Shown here: in pieces, positions 8,860-16,786 of the stretch | Position numbering within the stretch: position 1 is the stretch's first letter | Layout: every line of letters begins with the position of its first letter | Program-made: the position numbers and the translations under genes | DNA from: Dyella_B acidisoli | GTDB lineage: Bacteria > Pseudomonadota > Gammaproteobacteria > Xanthomonadales > Rhodanobacteraceae | Reading direction: 5' to 3' | Length of the DNA: 64,000 nucleotides | Assembly (NCBI RefSeq): GCF_049532895.1 | Contig: NZ_CP064031.1 | Location: 930,001 to 994,000 of the forward strand | Notes under the pieces: model-generated | What the model saw: the letters and a program-made list of their open reading frames with translations, nothing else | Told to the model about the DNA's origin: nothing | Database searches by the model: none

Positions 8860-8956
8860 AGGCTGGGTGAAATCCCGGTATCCGGAAGGGGTCACCGGGC
8901 TGGGATTGTCATCCCAGCCTGCCTTCTGACCGGCATTCACCAAAACCCGTAAAATA
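8860..8956 (+). promoter_or_regulatory. Structured leader upstream of ribH
   Basis: A perfect 9-bp hairpin, GGCTGGGAT (8898-8906) with ATCCCAGCC (8911-8919), has a 4-nt loop. A second upstream copy of AGGCTGGG (8860-8867) can pair with the same CCCAGCCT strand (8913-8920), giving mutually exclusive folds. It is followed by GTAAAATAC, a possible -10 region, near 8949. It may be the ldcA terminator, a ribH leader element, or both. It does not match an RFN riboswitch. Confidence 0.45.
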
Positions 8957-9002
8957 CCCCGCTCGCCATGGGCAGGCCGCCCATCACAGGAATCCACGCA
9001 AC

Positions 9003-9464
9003 ATGAAGATCATCGAAGGCGATTTCGCCACGCCCAAGGGCCGTTTTGCCATTGTCGCCGGCCGCTTCAACGGCTTTGTCGTCGAACCGCTGGTGGCCGG
9101 TGCACGCGATGCACTGGTGCGACACGGCGTAAGCGATGATGCCATCGACGTGATCCGCGTGCCGGGCGCATGGGAAATCGGTCTGGCTGCGCACAAGCTG
9201 GCGAACTCGGGCAAATATGCCGCGGTGATCGCGCTGGGCGCAGTCATCCGTGGCGCCACGCCGCATTTCGATTTCGTTGCCGGTGAATGCGCCAAGGCAC
9301 TCACCCAGGCTGCTCTCAGTTCCGGCGTGCCGGTGTCTTTCGGCGTGCTCACCACCGATACCATTGAACAGGCCATCGAGCGCTCCGGTACCAAGGCCGG
9401 CAACAAGGGCGCCGACGCTGCCATCGCCGCGCTCGAAATGGTCAACCTGTACGGAAAGCTGTAA
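9003..9464 (+). CDS. ribH: 6,7-dimethyl-8-ribityllumazine synthase
   Basis: 153 aa, typical length. It condenses 5-amino-6-ribitylaminouracil with 3,4-dihydroxy-2-butanone 4-phosphate. Recognisable elements are IVAGRFNGFV, VPGAWEIGLAAHKLA, IALGAVIRGATPHFDFVAGE (containing the catalytic His of the RGxTxHxD region) and PVSFGVLTTDT. Its stop overlaps the nusB start by one base (TAATG), so the two are translationally linked, a pairing widespread in proteobacteria. Confidence 0.97.
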   Translation: MKIIEGDFATPKGRFAIVAGRFNGFVVEPLVAGARDALVRHGVSDDAIDVIRVPGAWEIGLAAHKLANSGKYAAVIALGAVIRGATPHFDFVAGECAKALTQAALSSGVPVSFGVLTTDTIEQAIERSGTKAGNKGADAAIAALEMVNLYGKL

Positions 9465-9910
9465 TGAATCACCGTCCCGAGGGCATCGATCTCGCCGCGC
9501 GCTCGCGCGCCCGTCGCCGTGCGCTGCAGGCGCTGTACGCCTGGCAGATGAGCGGCAGCTCGATGACATCGGTGATCGAGCAGTTCCGCCACGAGCAGGA
9601 CATGGAAGTCGCCGACCTGGAGTACTTCGAAGATCTGCTGCGTGGCGTGGAAGCAAACGTCGACGCTTTGGACGAAGCGCTCAAGCCCTATATCGATCGT
9701 GACGTCGAGCAGATCGATCCGGTGGAACGTGCCGCGTTGCGCCTGGCCGCGTATGAATTGAAGTATCGGCCGGATGTGCCGTATCGCGTGATCATCAACG
9801 AGGCGATCGAAGTGACCAAGCGCTTCGGGGCAGATCATGGGCACAGCTATGTGAATGGCGTGCTGGATAAGTTGGCGACGCAGGTTCGGGTGACGGAGAA
9901 GCAGGGGTAA
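9464..9910 (+). CDS. nusB: Transcription antitermination factor NusB
   Basis: 148 aa, all-helical RNA-binding protein that joins NusE at boxA to promote antitermination on rRNA operons. The motifs RSRARRRALQALYAWQMSG near the N-terminus, and YRVIINEAIEVTKRFGADHGHSYVNGVLDKLA near the C-terminus, are diagnostic. It overlaps the ribH stop and is followed by a palindromic repeat before thiL. Confidence 0.96.
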   Translation: MNHRPEGIDLAARSRARRRALQALYAWQMSGSSMTSVIEQFRHEQDMEVADLEYFEDLLRGVEANVDALDEALKPYIDRDVEQIDPVERAALRLAAYELKYRPDVPYRVIINEAIEVTKRFGADHGHSYVNGVLDKLATQVRVTEKQG

Positions 9911-9958
9911 CGATCGATCTGGAACCTCGGTTTGGTGCAATGGGTCGTTTTACCTCGC

Positions 9959-10063
9959 CGTCATTCCCGCGAAAGCGGGAATCCATGTTGCTCTATAGCA
10001 AAGGCGAAGATGGATTGACCAGCTTCGCTGTTGTAAAGCGCCTCCGCTTTCGCGGAAATGACG
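9959..10063. repeat. Inverted pair of REP-type palindromes between nusB and thiL
   Basis: The left unit at 9959-9986 (CGTCATTCCCGCGAAAGCGG...) and a degenerate right unit at about 10041-10063 (CTCCGCTTTCGCGGAAATGACG) face each other across about 55 bp. It is the same family as 16708-16786. thiL starts 38 bp later. Confidence 0.75.
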
Positions 10064-10100
10064 TCAGCGCAAGATTAGGTATCGGGAGCAAGCAGATTCC

Positions 10101-11060
10101 ATGGAATTCTCCCTCATCGACCGCATCCGCCAGCGCACCGCGCAAAGCCGCGACGACGTACGCCTCGGCATCGGTGACGACGCCGCATTGCTGGCCATGC
10201 CATCCGGCCAGGAGCTGGCGATGGCCATCGACACCATGGTCGAAGGCATACATTTCCCACGCGACACGGTCGCCGCCGATATCGGCTGGAAAGCGCTGGC
10301 CGTAAACCTTTCCGATCTTGCCGCGATGGGCGCAACACCGGCTTGGGCGCTATTGGCGTTGACCTTGCCCAACGCGAATGAGGCTTTCATCGACGGTTTC
10401 GCCGACGGCTTCGCGCAACTGGCGCAAATGTATAGGCTGGCGTTGGTGGGCGGCGACACTACGCGTGGTGCACTCACCGTCAGTGTGGCGGTGCACGGCT
10501 TCGTGCCACCTGGCAAAGCGCTCAAGCGCGCAGGTGCGCAAGTGGGCGATGCGGTGTTGGTCACCGGCACGTTGGGCGACGCGGCGGGTGGCTTGCGAAT
10601 GCTGCAGCAAGATGGTCGCGCTGATGCGCAATCGGGTTATCTGATCGATCGCTTGAATCGCCCTACGCCGCGTGTTGCTGCTGGGCTGGCTTTGCGCGAA
10701 CGCGCAAACGCATGCATCGACGTTTCCGACGGTCTGCTCGCTGACCTTGGGCATATCTGCACAGCAAGCAGTGTCGGCGCTGAAATCGATACGGCGTTGT
10801 TGCCGCGTTCGTCTGCCTTGCTTAGTTTGTTCGATGATGCCAGCTCGCTCCATTTTGCCCTGAGCGGCGGCGATGATTACGAATTGTGTTTTACCGTGCC
10901 CGCGCAACGGGTGGCATCCGTGCAAACCGATCTCGCCAAGCTCGGTTGCGGTGCCACGCGCATCGGTCGCATCGTGGAAGGCGAGGGCGTCAAAGTACGC
11001 GACGCGAACGGACAATGGCTCGAACCAGTCCAGCGAGGATGGGATCACTTCAGCGCATGA
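10101..11060 (+). CDS. thiL: Thiamine-monophosphate kinase
   Basis: 319 aa. It phosphorylates thiamine monophosphate to the diphosphate cofactor using ATP. The N-terminal motif GIGDDAALL, then IDTMVEGIHF, AVNLSDLAAMGATPAWALLALTLP and GGDTTRG are the AIR-synthase/ThiL hallmarks that bind Mg-ATP. The C-terminal CIDVSDGLLADLGH and LSGGDDYELCFTVP complete the fold. The stop overlaps the pgpA start by 4 bp (ATGA), indicating coupled translation. Confidence 0.96.
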   Translation: MEFSLIDRIRQRTAQSRDDVRLGIGDDAALLAMPSGQELAMAIDTMVEGIHFPRDTVAADIGWKALAVNLSDLAAMGATPAWALLALTLPNANEAFIDGFADGFAQLAQMYRLALVGGDTTRGALTVSVAVHGFVPPGKALKRAGAQVGDAVLVTGTLGDAAGGLRMLQQDGRADAQSGYLIDRLNRPTPRVAAGLALRERANACIDVSDGLLADLGHICTASSVGAEIDTALLPRSSALLSLFDDASSLHFALSGGDDYELCFTVPAQRVASVQTDLAKLGCGATRIGRIVEGEGVKVRDANGQWLEPVQRGWDHFSA

Positions 11061-11554
11061 GCGAACGCAAAGTCCTTACCCCGGAACAACGCCGCGCGCT
11101 GCTTGCCACACCGGCAGGTTGGCTGGCTTGCGGATTCGGCTCCGGACTTGCGCCCGTAGCGCAGGGAACCTTCGGATCACTCGCCGCGATCTTGCCGTGG
11201 TTGCTGCTGCGTCAATATTCGCTGTCTGTCAACGTGCTGGTGATCGCAATCGGCTTTGTCGTGGGCGTGTGGGCGTGCGACGTCGCGGGACGCGCTTTGG
11301 GTGTGGACGATCACCGCAGCCTTGTGTGGGATGAATTCATCGGCCAATGGATTGCCTTGCTGCCTGCATTGCTCGCGCCTTGGTGGGCAGTGGTCCTCGG
11401 CTTTGCCTTGTTCCGTCTATTCGATGTATGGAAGCCGTGGCCGATCCGTTACTTCGATCAACACCTGAAAGGTGGCCTGGGCGTCATGGTGGACGATGTG
11501 ATAGCCGGCATTTTCGCTGCGGTCGTGCTGAAACTGGTGCTTGTTTGGGCGTGA
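11057..11554 (+). CDS. pgpA: Phosphatidylglycerophosphatase A
   Basis: 165 aa inner-membrane enzyme that dephosphorylates phosphatidylglycerophosphate. ATG 11057 (MSERKVLT) overlaps thiL and is preferred over the longer open frame. It has the family's GFGSGLAPVAQGTFGSL, DEFIGQW and RLFDVWKPWPIRYFD motifs, followed by GGLGVMVDDVIAGIFA. Several hydrophobic helices are visible. The thiL-pgpA order is standard. Confidence 0.95.
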   Translation: MSERKVLTPEQRRALLATPAGWLACGFGSGLAPVAQGTFGSLAAILPWLLLRQYSLSVNVLVIAIGFVVGVWACDVAGRALGVDDHRSLVWDEFIGQWIALLPALLAPWWAVVLGFALFRLFDVWKPWPIRYFDQHLKGGLGVMVDDVIAGIFAAVVLKLVLVWA

Positions 11555-11632
11555 TGCACGACGGACTGCTTACGAAAGATCGCGCGTCCTTGTTATCGTA
11601 AGGCTCTCTCAAGTTCATCAAGGTAGGCGGCC

Positions 11633-12403
11633 ATGGGCATGGCATGGACGAAACAGCTGACGGCGTCGGCAATGGTTGCACTGCTGGCGATTGCACAGAC
11701 TGCGCATGCGCAAAACGCGCCACAAGGCGGCGATGCCAGCGGGTCGAACTACCTCGCGCAGCATTTCAGCTTCGATGCGCTCAATCCTGATGTGAAGGAT
11801 GCGATCACGCGCGCGAATCTCGCGGCCGTGCCGTTCGCAAAGATCACACTGCATACACACGATGTTGCGACGTCGGCGGACCAGTCGAAGCCTTCCAACT
11901 ACACCACCGCTATGTCGCTGGAAAATGCTGGGCATGGACTGGTGCGTCGCGTGGAGGCCATACAAGACAGCAACGGCAATACAATTGCTACGCGCCTGGA
12001 TCTCACCTACCGCGGTTACTTTTCATTCCTCACGCAGGGAATATCCACGCGCGCCACCAGCCTGCCGCCGGTGCAGGAAGCGCGCAAAGTGCTGCGTTTC
12101 GACACGGGCACGAATGGGCATGTCGCCTTCGTCTATCTCTACGGCAGTACAGGTGGACAAACCCTTCAGGATCCCGGCCAGTTTCTGTGCGATAGCGGCA
12201 AGCGTTATGACGCGTCGCAACTCAATTCGTCGATCGAAGGACAGGTGACGGAGCTGAGTTGCCGTGTCATTGATGCGAATGGCATCGAAACCGACAAAGT
12301 GACACTGGCTTATCTCGAAAAATATAGCGTGGCTGTCACGCTGCATACGCATAATGCGCAGCGCACAGTGGAGAGCACGATTCAGGACTTCAGCGTTCAC
12401 TGA
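11633..12403 (+). CDS. Uncharacterised exported protein
   Basis: 256 aa. The N-terminus MGMAWTKQLTASAMVALLAI, then AQTAHAQ is a clear signal peptide cleaved near residue 27, so the protein is probably periplasmic. AAGGTAGG lies 6-13 bases upstream of ATG 11633. The mature part is rich in Thr/Ser and beta-prone. It contains two similar LHTH elements (TLHTHDVA and TLHTHNAQ) about 170 residues apart and two Cys residues (LCDSG, LSCRV) that could form a disulfide. I recognise no family. It stands alone between pgpA and the aldo/keto reductase. Confidence 0.75.
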   Translation: MGMAWTKQLTASAMVALLAIAQTAHAQNAPQGGDASGSNYLAQHFSFDALNPDVKDAITRANLAAVPFAKITLHTHDVATSADQSKPSNYTTAMSLENAGHGLVRRVEAIQDSNGNTIATRLDLTYRGYFSFLTQGISTRATSLPPVQEARKVLRFDTGTNGHVAFVYLYGSTGGQTLQDPGQFLCDSGKRYDASQLNSSIEGQVTELSCRVIDANGIETDKVTLAYLEKYSVAVTLHTHNAQRTVESTIQDFSVH

Positions 12404-12486
12404 AACGCTGTTAGCACCGAGAGCTGTCATTCAGGGATTCGCGTGAGTGACGACACCATCTGCAAGCACGAATCAGGAGATTCCCC

Positions 12487-13455
12487 ATGCAATACCGTCG
12501 TCTTGGTCGCACCGGCTTGCAACTGTCCGCGCTGTCCTTCGGCGCATGGGTCACCTTCGGTCGGCAGATCGGCCGTTCCGAAGCGCGCGAGATCATGGCG
12601 CTTGCCTGGGATCGCGGTATCAACTTTTTTGATAACGCCGAAACCTACAACCACGGCGAAGCAGAGCGCCTGATGGGCGATGTGCTGGCCGATTTGCGCT
12701 TTTCGCGCGACAGCTACTGCGTGTCGAGCAAGGTGTATTTCGGCTCGGCGGAAAAGCCTCGTCCCACGCAGCGTGGCCTTTCACGCAAGCACGTGATCGA
12801 GGCTTGCCATCAGGCGCTTGAGCGCCTTCGCGTGGGACACCTGGATCTATATTTCTGCCATCGCCCCGATCCGGAAACACCGATCGAAGAAACGGTGGCC
12901 GCGATGGATACGCTGATTCGCCAAGGCAAGGTGCTGTACTGGGGCACCAGCGAATGGCCCGCCGCGGCTATCCATGAAGCACATCGCGTCGCGCAAGCCA
13001 TGCATATGTATGCGCCTGTAGTCGAACAGCCGCAGTACAACCTGCTGCATCGCGAACGTGTGGAGCAGGAATACGCACCGCTGTATGCGAGCTACGGCAT
13101 GGGCACCACGATCTGGTCGCCGCTGGCATCGGGCCTGTTGAGCGGCAAGTACAACCAAGGTATTCCGGATGGTTCGCGTCTCACGCAGCCAGGTTATGAA
13201 TGGCTGCGCGACATGGTGCTGGGCGAGGGCGGCGAACGCGTTGAAAAAGTGAAACGTCTACCGGCCATTGCCGCCGAAATAGGTGCCACGCCGGCGCAGC
13301 TTGCTATCGCGTGGTGCTTGGCCAACCCGAATGTGTCGACAGTGATGCTTGGCGCAAGCAGGAAGGATCAGTTGGAGCACAACCTGGAAGCGCTGGAACT
13401 GCTGCCGCGCTTCGATCTCGCCTTGAAGGAGCGGATCGAGCAGGCGTTGGCGTAA
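12487..13455 (+). CDS. Aldo/keto reductase (potassium-channel beta-subunit-like subfamily)
   Basis: 322 aa NADPH-dependent oxidoreductase with a TIM-barrel fold. MQYRRLGRTGLQLSALSFGAW opens the protein, FFDNAETYNHGEAE holds the catalytic Asp and Tyr, VSSKVYFG the Lys, and CHRPDPETPIEET the His-containing strand. The end (LANPNVSTVMLGASRKDQLEHNLEAL) is the coenzyme-binding segment of the Kv-beta/YghZ-like group. The physiological substrate is unknown. A long hairpin follows the stop. Confidence 0.9.
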   Translation: MQYRRLGRTGLQLSALSFGAWVTFGRQIGRSEAREIMALAWDRGINFFDNAETYNHGEAERLMGDVLADLRFSRDSYCVSSKVYFGSAEKPRPTQRGLSRKHVIEACHQALERLRVGHLDLYFCHRPDPETPIEETVAAMDTLIRQGKVLYWGTSEWPAAAIHEAHRVAQAMHMYAPVVEQPQYNLLHRERVEQEYAPLYASYGMGTTIWSPLASGLLSGKYNQGIPDGSRLTQPGYEWLRDMVLGEGGERVEKVKRLPAIAAEIGATPAQLAIAWCLANPNVSTVMLGASRKDQLEHNLEALELLPRFDLALKERIEQALA

Positions 13456-13474
13456 CCAGGTGCTTAGGTGGGGT

Positions 13475-13517
13475 GTTTTGTAGGATTGGGGTTTGCCCCC
13501 CCCCCATCCTACAAAAC
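13475..13517. terminator. Hairpin after the aldo/keto reductase (GTAGG-GGGG palindrome family)
   Basis: GTTTTGTAGGAT at 13475-13486 pairs perfectly with ATCCTACAAAAC at 13506-13517, and the loop itself contains GGGG/CCCC complementarity. It resembles the GTAGGTTGGGG palindrome at 43176. The AAAAC/GTTTT ends make it a plausible bidirectional terminator. Confidence 0.65.
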
Positions 13518-13542
13518 TGCCAGCAGGTACCGGCTTACCGGC

Positions 13543-13570
13543 TTGACTAGCAAATGAGAATCATTATCAT
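13543..13570 (+). promoter_or_regulatory. Fur box overlapping the hemP promoter
   Basis: Bases 13550-13568 (GCAAATGAGAATCATTATC) match the 19-bp Fur consensus at 16 positions. They overlap a candidate promoter, TTGACT at 13543 and TATCAT at 13565, so Fur with iron would block polymerase directly. A downstream gene of the HemP family supports iron control. Confidence 0.85.
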
Positions 13571-13601
13571 CCAATCGTCCCCCGACGAATGGAGTTCTGC
13601 T

Positions 13602-13820
13602 ATGTCCAACACCGGCACGCTACTCACTCTTTCCCGCTTGCCTCAGCTGCCGCAGCCACCCAATGTGGATGACGACGGTAGCCATACGCCAACCGCTGCA
13701 GTTCGCCGCATTTCCAGCCATCGACTGCTGGCCGGCGAGCGCGAGTTGGTCATCCAGCATATGGGTAGCGAATACCACTTGCGCCTCACACGTAACGGCA
13801 AACTGATCCTTACCAAGTAG
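13602..13820 (+). CDS. hemP: HemP-family hemin uptake protein
   Basis: 72 aa. The C-terminal half (RLLAGERELVIQHMGSEYHL followed by RLTRNGKLILTK) is the conserved HemP domain; the Pro-rich N-terminus is variable. ATG 13602 is chosen because the longer in-frame start at 13554 would lie inside the Fur box. HemP proteins are small iron-regulated factors that accompany heme receptors and may act as regulators of heme uptake genes. No TonB-dependent receptor is present in this window. Confidence 0.88.
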   Translation: MSNTGTLLTLSRLPQLPQPPNVDDDGSHTPTAAVRRISSHRLLAGERELVIQHMGSEYHLRLTRNGKLILTK

Positions 13821-13890
13821 TTCGTCGGAACGTTTCCAACTCATCCGCCAGCACGCTTACGCCAGCCGGATCTTCAAGCAGGAGATCGTC

Positions 13891-14460
13891 ATGTTCAGCT
13901 GGCTTGCCGCCCGCTCCCCTTTGCTTTGCCGTCGTGCGCTGCGTCTGCTCGCGTCGCGACGCATTCGGCGAATCACACCGCATACATTGATCAGCGCACT
14001 ACCTGGCCTTGGCAGTGTGCTCTACCTGCACGCTGCATCGAAGGACGCGCCGCCGAATGCGTCAGCATCAGGTTTATTAGTCGCACAACCTGCTTTCGCG
14101 CCTTTGTTGAATGCGCATTGGCTAGTGGCCGTCAGCGTAGTGACTGATGATGGCCCGCGCGAATGGTGTGAATGCCTGGATCACCTCGGCCGCGTGCGTG
14201 CACGTTGGCATTTATTGCCGGACACGGACTACCTCGCCTGGGATGCGCTTACTGCACCCTGCGTGCCGTGTTCCATAACGTTCCCATCCATCGATATGCA
14301 ACCGCTGCACCCCGATCGTGCCAGCGTGGTGAATTTTCGCGTGCGCGAAATAGCCGGAATGCTGCTGCTGGAACAAGACACGTACACCGCGCTGTCGCCA
14401 TTGGGCGATCGCATCGCCGCGCGCATCGCACACGCCGAATCCACCGTGCTGCAATCGTAG
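13891..14460 (+). CDS. Uncharacterised protein downstream of hemP
   Basis: 189 aa, preceded by CAGGAG 10 bases before ATG 13891 and 70 bp after hemP, so probably in the same Fur-controlled transcript. It opens with a basic segment (RRALRLLASRRIRRITPH) and no signal peptide. Hydrophobic and Trp-containing strands follow (NAHWLVAVSVV, GREWCECLDH-like pattern). I do not recognise the family. By context it may take part in heme or iron handling, but this is inference only. Confidence 0.7.
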   Translation: MFSWLAARSPLLCRRALRLLASRRIRRITPHTLISALPGLGSVLYLHAASKDAPPNASASGLLVAQPAFAPLLNAHWLVAVSVVTDDGPREWCECLDHLGRVRARWHLLPDTDYLAWDALTAPCVPCSITFPSIDMQPLHPDRASVVNFRVREIAGMLLLEQDTYTALSPLGDRIAARIAHAESTVLQS

Positions 14461-14486
14461 AGCCCGTCTGTCCGCTGTCCGGCGAG

Positions 14487-14498
14487 TGTCCGCGGACA
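14487..14498. promoter_or_regulatory. Candidate enhancer (UAS): perfect palindrome TGTCCGCGGACA
   Basis: A perfect 12-bp palindrome lies about 70 bp upstream of the sigma-54 promoter. Related CTGTCC and CTGTCCGCGG half-copies lie at 14468-14480 and 14600-14610. NtrC-family regulators bind such dyads 70-150 bp upstream of sigma-54 promoters, and the obvious candidate is the regulator encoded at 34616. The assignment is inferred from position and symmetry. Confidence 0.5.
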
Positions 14499-14563
14499 GC
14501 CGGCGATAGTCCTGTGATGTATGCAAGTGTTTGAATAAACGCGTCTATTTTGCTTTCCGAGCG

Positions 14564-14580
14564 TTGGCACGCGGATTGCA
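14564..14580 (+). promoter_or_regulatory. Sigma-54 (-24/-12) promoter of the efflux array
   Basis: TTGGCACGCGGATTGCA matches the consensus YTGGCACGRNNNTTGCW at every fixed base except the R position. It is 45 bp upstream of the adaptor ATG at 14625 and is the only intergenic match I found in the window. It predicts RpoN- and activator-dependent transcription of the 14.6-32.4 kb operon. Confidence 0.85.
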
Positions 14581-14624
14581 ACTCATGGTCAGGGGCCGCA
14601 CTGTCCGCGGCCAAGGACTGCACC

Positions 14625-15896
14625 ATGATTCGTGACACTTCCGCCCAGGACCGTCTGGTCGAGGTCAAATCCAATCCCAAGAAAAAATTCTTATGGATAG
14701 GCGGCGCGGTGGCTGCCGTGATCGTATTGGCCTTCTTGATGCCCAGCGTCACGCGTTTGTTTTCCGCCGACGCATCAGTGAGCGCCTCGCGCTTGGCGTT
14801 CGCCACCGTGCAACGCGGCCCCTTCATTCGCGACATCGCGGCCGAAGGCCAAGTGGTTGCCGCGGTCAGCCCGACGATGTATGCCACCTACGGCGGGGCA
14901 GTCACGCTAAAAGTGCATGCGGGCGATACGGTAAAGAAGGGCCAGGTGCTGGCAGTGATCGAAAGCCCCGAGCTGGTCAACAAGCTTGCGCAGGAACAAT
15001 CCAACGCCGACGCGATGGAGGTCGACTATCTGCGTGCGCAGATTGATGCGCGCAAGAAACAGTCGGAAATGCAAAAGGCGTATGACAACGCCAAGATCGA
15101 CCAGGAAACCGCATCGCGCGATTACGACCGCTACCAGGAAGCATACAAACTCGGCGGCGTGCCACAGATGGAAGTGGACAAAATGAAGGATGCGCTGAAC
15201 AAAGCCAAGATCACCATGGCGCACGCGCAGGGCGATCTCAATCTCGACAGCGATACCGGCACTTTTGACATCAAGGCGAAGAAACTCGCGCATGATCGCC
15301 AGGTATTGCTGGTGCAGGATCTGCAGCGCCAAGTCGACAACCTCAACGTGCGCTCGCCGGTGGACGGCCAGGTGGGTCAGCTTTTCATCGCCGAACGCGC
15401 CACGGTGGCGAAAGATGCGCAACTGCTCAGCGTGATCGATCTTTCTGCGCTGGAAGTGGAAGTGAAAGTGCCTGAAAGCTTCGCACGCGATCTTGCGGTG
15501 GGCATGGGCGGCGAAATCAGCGGCAACGGCAACAACTGGAAGGGCTTGGTCAGCGCGATTTCGCCTGAAGTGGTGAATGGCGAGGTGGCCGCGCGCGTGC
15601 GCTTCGAAGGTGGCACGCCCAAGCAACTGCGTCAGAACCAGCGCTTGTCCGTGCGCATTCTGCTCGACCATCGCGACAACGTGCTCACGGTGCAGCGTGG
15701 TTCCTTCGTAGACGAATCCGGCGGCAGCTATGCCTATGTCGTGCGCGACGGCATCGCCACCAAGACCACGATTCGCGCAGGCGAAAGTAGCATCGACAAA
15801 GTGGAAATCCTCGATGGCCTGAAGGAAGGCGACAACATCGTGATCTCCGGTACCGACAATTTCAAAGGCGCGCAGCGCGTCGTGATCAGCCGCTGA
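14625..15896 (+). CDS. HlyD-family periplasmic adaptor (membrane fusion) subunit of a MacAB-like ABC system
   Basis: 423 aa. ATG 14625 follows AAGGA; the longer frame upstream would run through the sigma-54 promoter. A short cytoplasmic N-terminus is followed by one membrane helix (FLWIGGAVAAVIVLAFLM). Next come a lipoyl half-domain (GGAVTLKVHAGDTVKKGQ), a long alpha-helical hairpin/coiled coil of about 130 residues rich in Lys/Gln/Asp, the second lipoyl half (RSPVDGQVGQL), a beta-barrel (VEVKVPESFARDL) and a membrane-proximal domain. Adaptors of this type link an inner-membrane transporter to an outer-membrane duct; no TolC-like gene is in the window. Confidence 0.92.
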   Translation: MIRDTSAQDRLVEVKSNPKKKFLWIGGAVAAVIVLAFLMPSVTRLFSADASVSASRLAFATVQRGPFIRDIAAEGQVVAAVSPTMYATYGGAVTLKVHAGDTVKKGQVLAVIESPELVNKLAQEQSNADAMEVDYLRAQIDARKKQSEMQKAYDNAKIDQETASRDYDRYQEAYKLGGVPQMEVDKMKDALNKAKITMAHAQGDLNLDSDTGTFDIKAKKLAHDRQVLLVQDLQRQVDNLNVRSPVDGQVGQLFIAERATVAKDAQLLSVIDLSALEVEVKVPESFARDLAVGMGGEISGNGNNWKGLVSAISPEVVNGEVAARVRFEGGTPKQLRQNQRLSVRILLDHRDNVLTVQRGSFVDESGGSYAYVVRDGIATKTTIRAGESSIDKVEILDGLKEGDNIVISGTDNFKGAQRVVISR

Positions 15897-15925
15897 CGGC
15901 AAACACCAACCGAAGGATAAAACTC

Positions 15926-16648
15926 ATGCTGAAGATGACGCATCTCTCCAAGGTTTATCGCACCGAAGTCGTGGAAACGTACGCGCTTCGCGATTTCAAC
16001 ATCGACGTGAAGGAAGGCGAGTTCGTCGCCGTAACCGGTCCGTCCGGTTCGGGCAAAACCACCTTCCTCACCATTGCTGGCCTGCTGGAAACTTTTACTG
16101 GCGGTGAATACCACCTTGACGGCGTCGAAGTGAGCCACCTCGACGACAACGCACGCTCAAGGATACGCAACGAAAAAATCGGCTTCATCTTCCAGGCATT
16201 CAACCTGATTCCCGACCTCAACGTGTTCGACAACGTAGAAGTGCCGCTGCGCTATCGCGGCATGAAGGCACCGGAACGCAAGCAACGCATCATGGACGCG
16301 CTGGAACGCGTCGGTCTTGCCTCGCGCGCCAAGCACTATCCGGCAGAGCTTTCTGGCGGTCAGCAACAGCGCGTGGCGATTGCCCGCGCGCTCGCCGGCA
16401 GCCCGCGTTTGCTGCTCGCCGACGAACCCACCGGCAATCTGGATACGCAGATGGCGCGCGGCGTGCTGGAACTGCTCGAAGAGATCCATCGCGAAGGCGC
16501 AACGATTGTGATGGTAACGCACGATCCGGAACTCGCTGCGCGCGCGCAGCGCAACGTGCACATCATCGATGGTCAAGTGGTGGATCTGGCGGAGGATCCG
16601 CGTTTCCACACGGCGTATGCAGCAGCGGCAGGACAGGTGCGGGGATAG
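15926..16648 (+). CDS. ABC transporter ATP-binding protein (MacB/LolD type)
   Basis: 240 aa cytoplasmic ATPase. Walker A is GPSGSGKTT, the Q-loop is in FIFQAFNLIP, the signature is LSGGQQQRVAIARALA, and Walker B plus D-loop is LLLADEPTGNLD. The switch His is in VMVTHDPELA. This is the only ATPase gene next to twelve permease genes, so it presumably energises all of them. It lies 29 bp after the adaptor gene. A palindromic repeat separates it from the first permease. Confidence 0.94.
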   Translation: MLKMTHLSKVYRTEVVETYALRDFNIDVKEGEFVAVTGPSGSGKTTFLTIAGLLETFTGGEYHLDGVEVSHLDDNARSRIRNEKIGFIFQAFNLIPDLNVFDNVEVPLRYRGMKAPERKQRIMDALERVGLASRAKHYPAELSGGQQQRVAIARALAGSPRLLLADEPTGNLDTQMARGVLELLEEIHREGATIVMVTHDPELAARAQRNVHIIDGQVVDLAEDPRFHTAYAAAAGQVRG

Positions 16649-16707
16649 CTCAACGCACTGCTTGTGGACATGGATAGCCACACAGTCGCGTGATCTTCCC
16701 TCTGTGG

Positions 16708-16786
16708 CGTCATTCCCGCGAAAGCGGGAATCCATTTTGCTCTTGGTACATCTTCAAGATGGATTCCCGCTTTCGCGGGAATGACG
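16708..16786. repeat. REP-type inverted pair inside the efflux operon
   Basis: Perfect 28-bp inverted arms (16708-16735 and 16759-16786) are separated by 23 bp; the core is CATTCCCGCGAAAGCGGGAA. It lies between the ATPase stop and the first permease start. In mRNA this would form a very stable stem that could attenuate readthrough or protect the upstream adaptor-ATPase transcript, changing stoichiometry. Confidence 0.9.

Noticed and set aside
13554..13601. Upstream ATG giving an 88-aa HemP
   Set aside because: That ATG lies within the Fur box/promoter; ATG 13602 gives a normal-length HemP.
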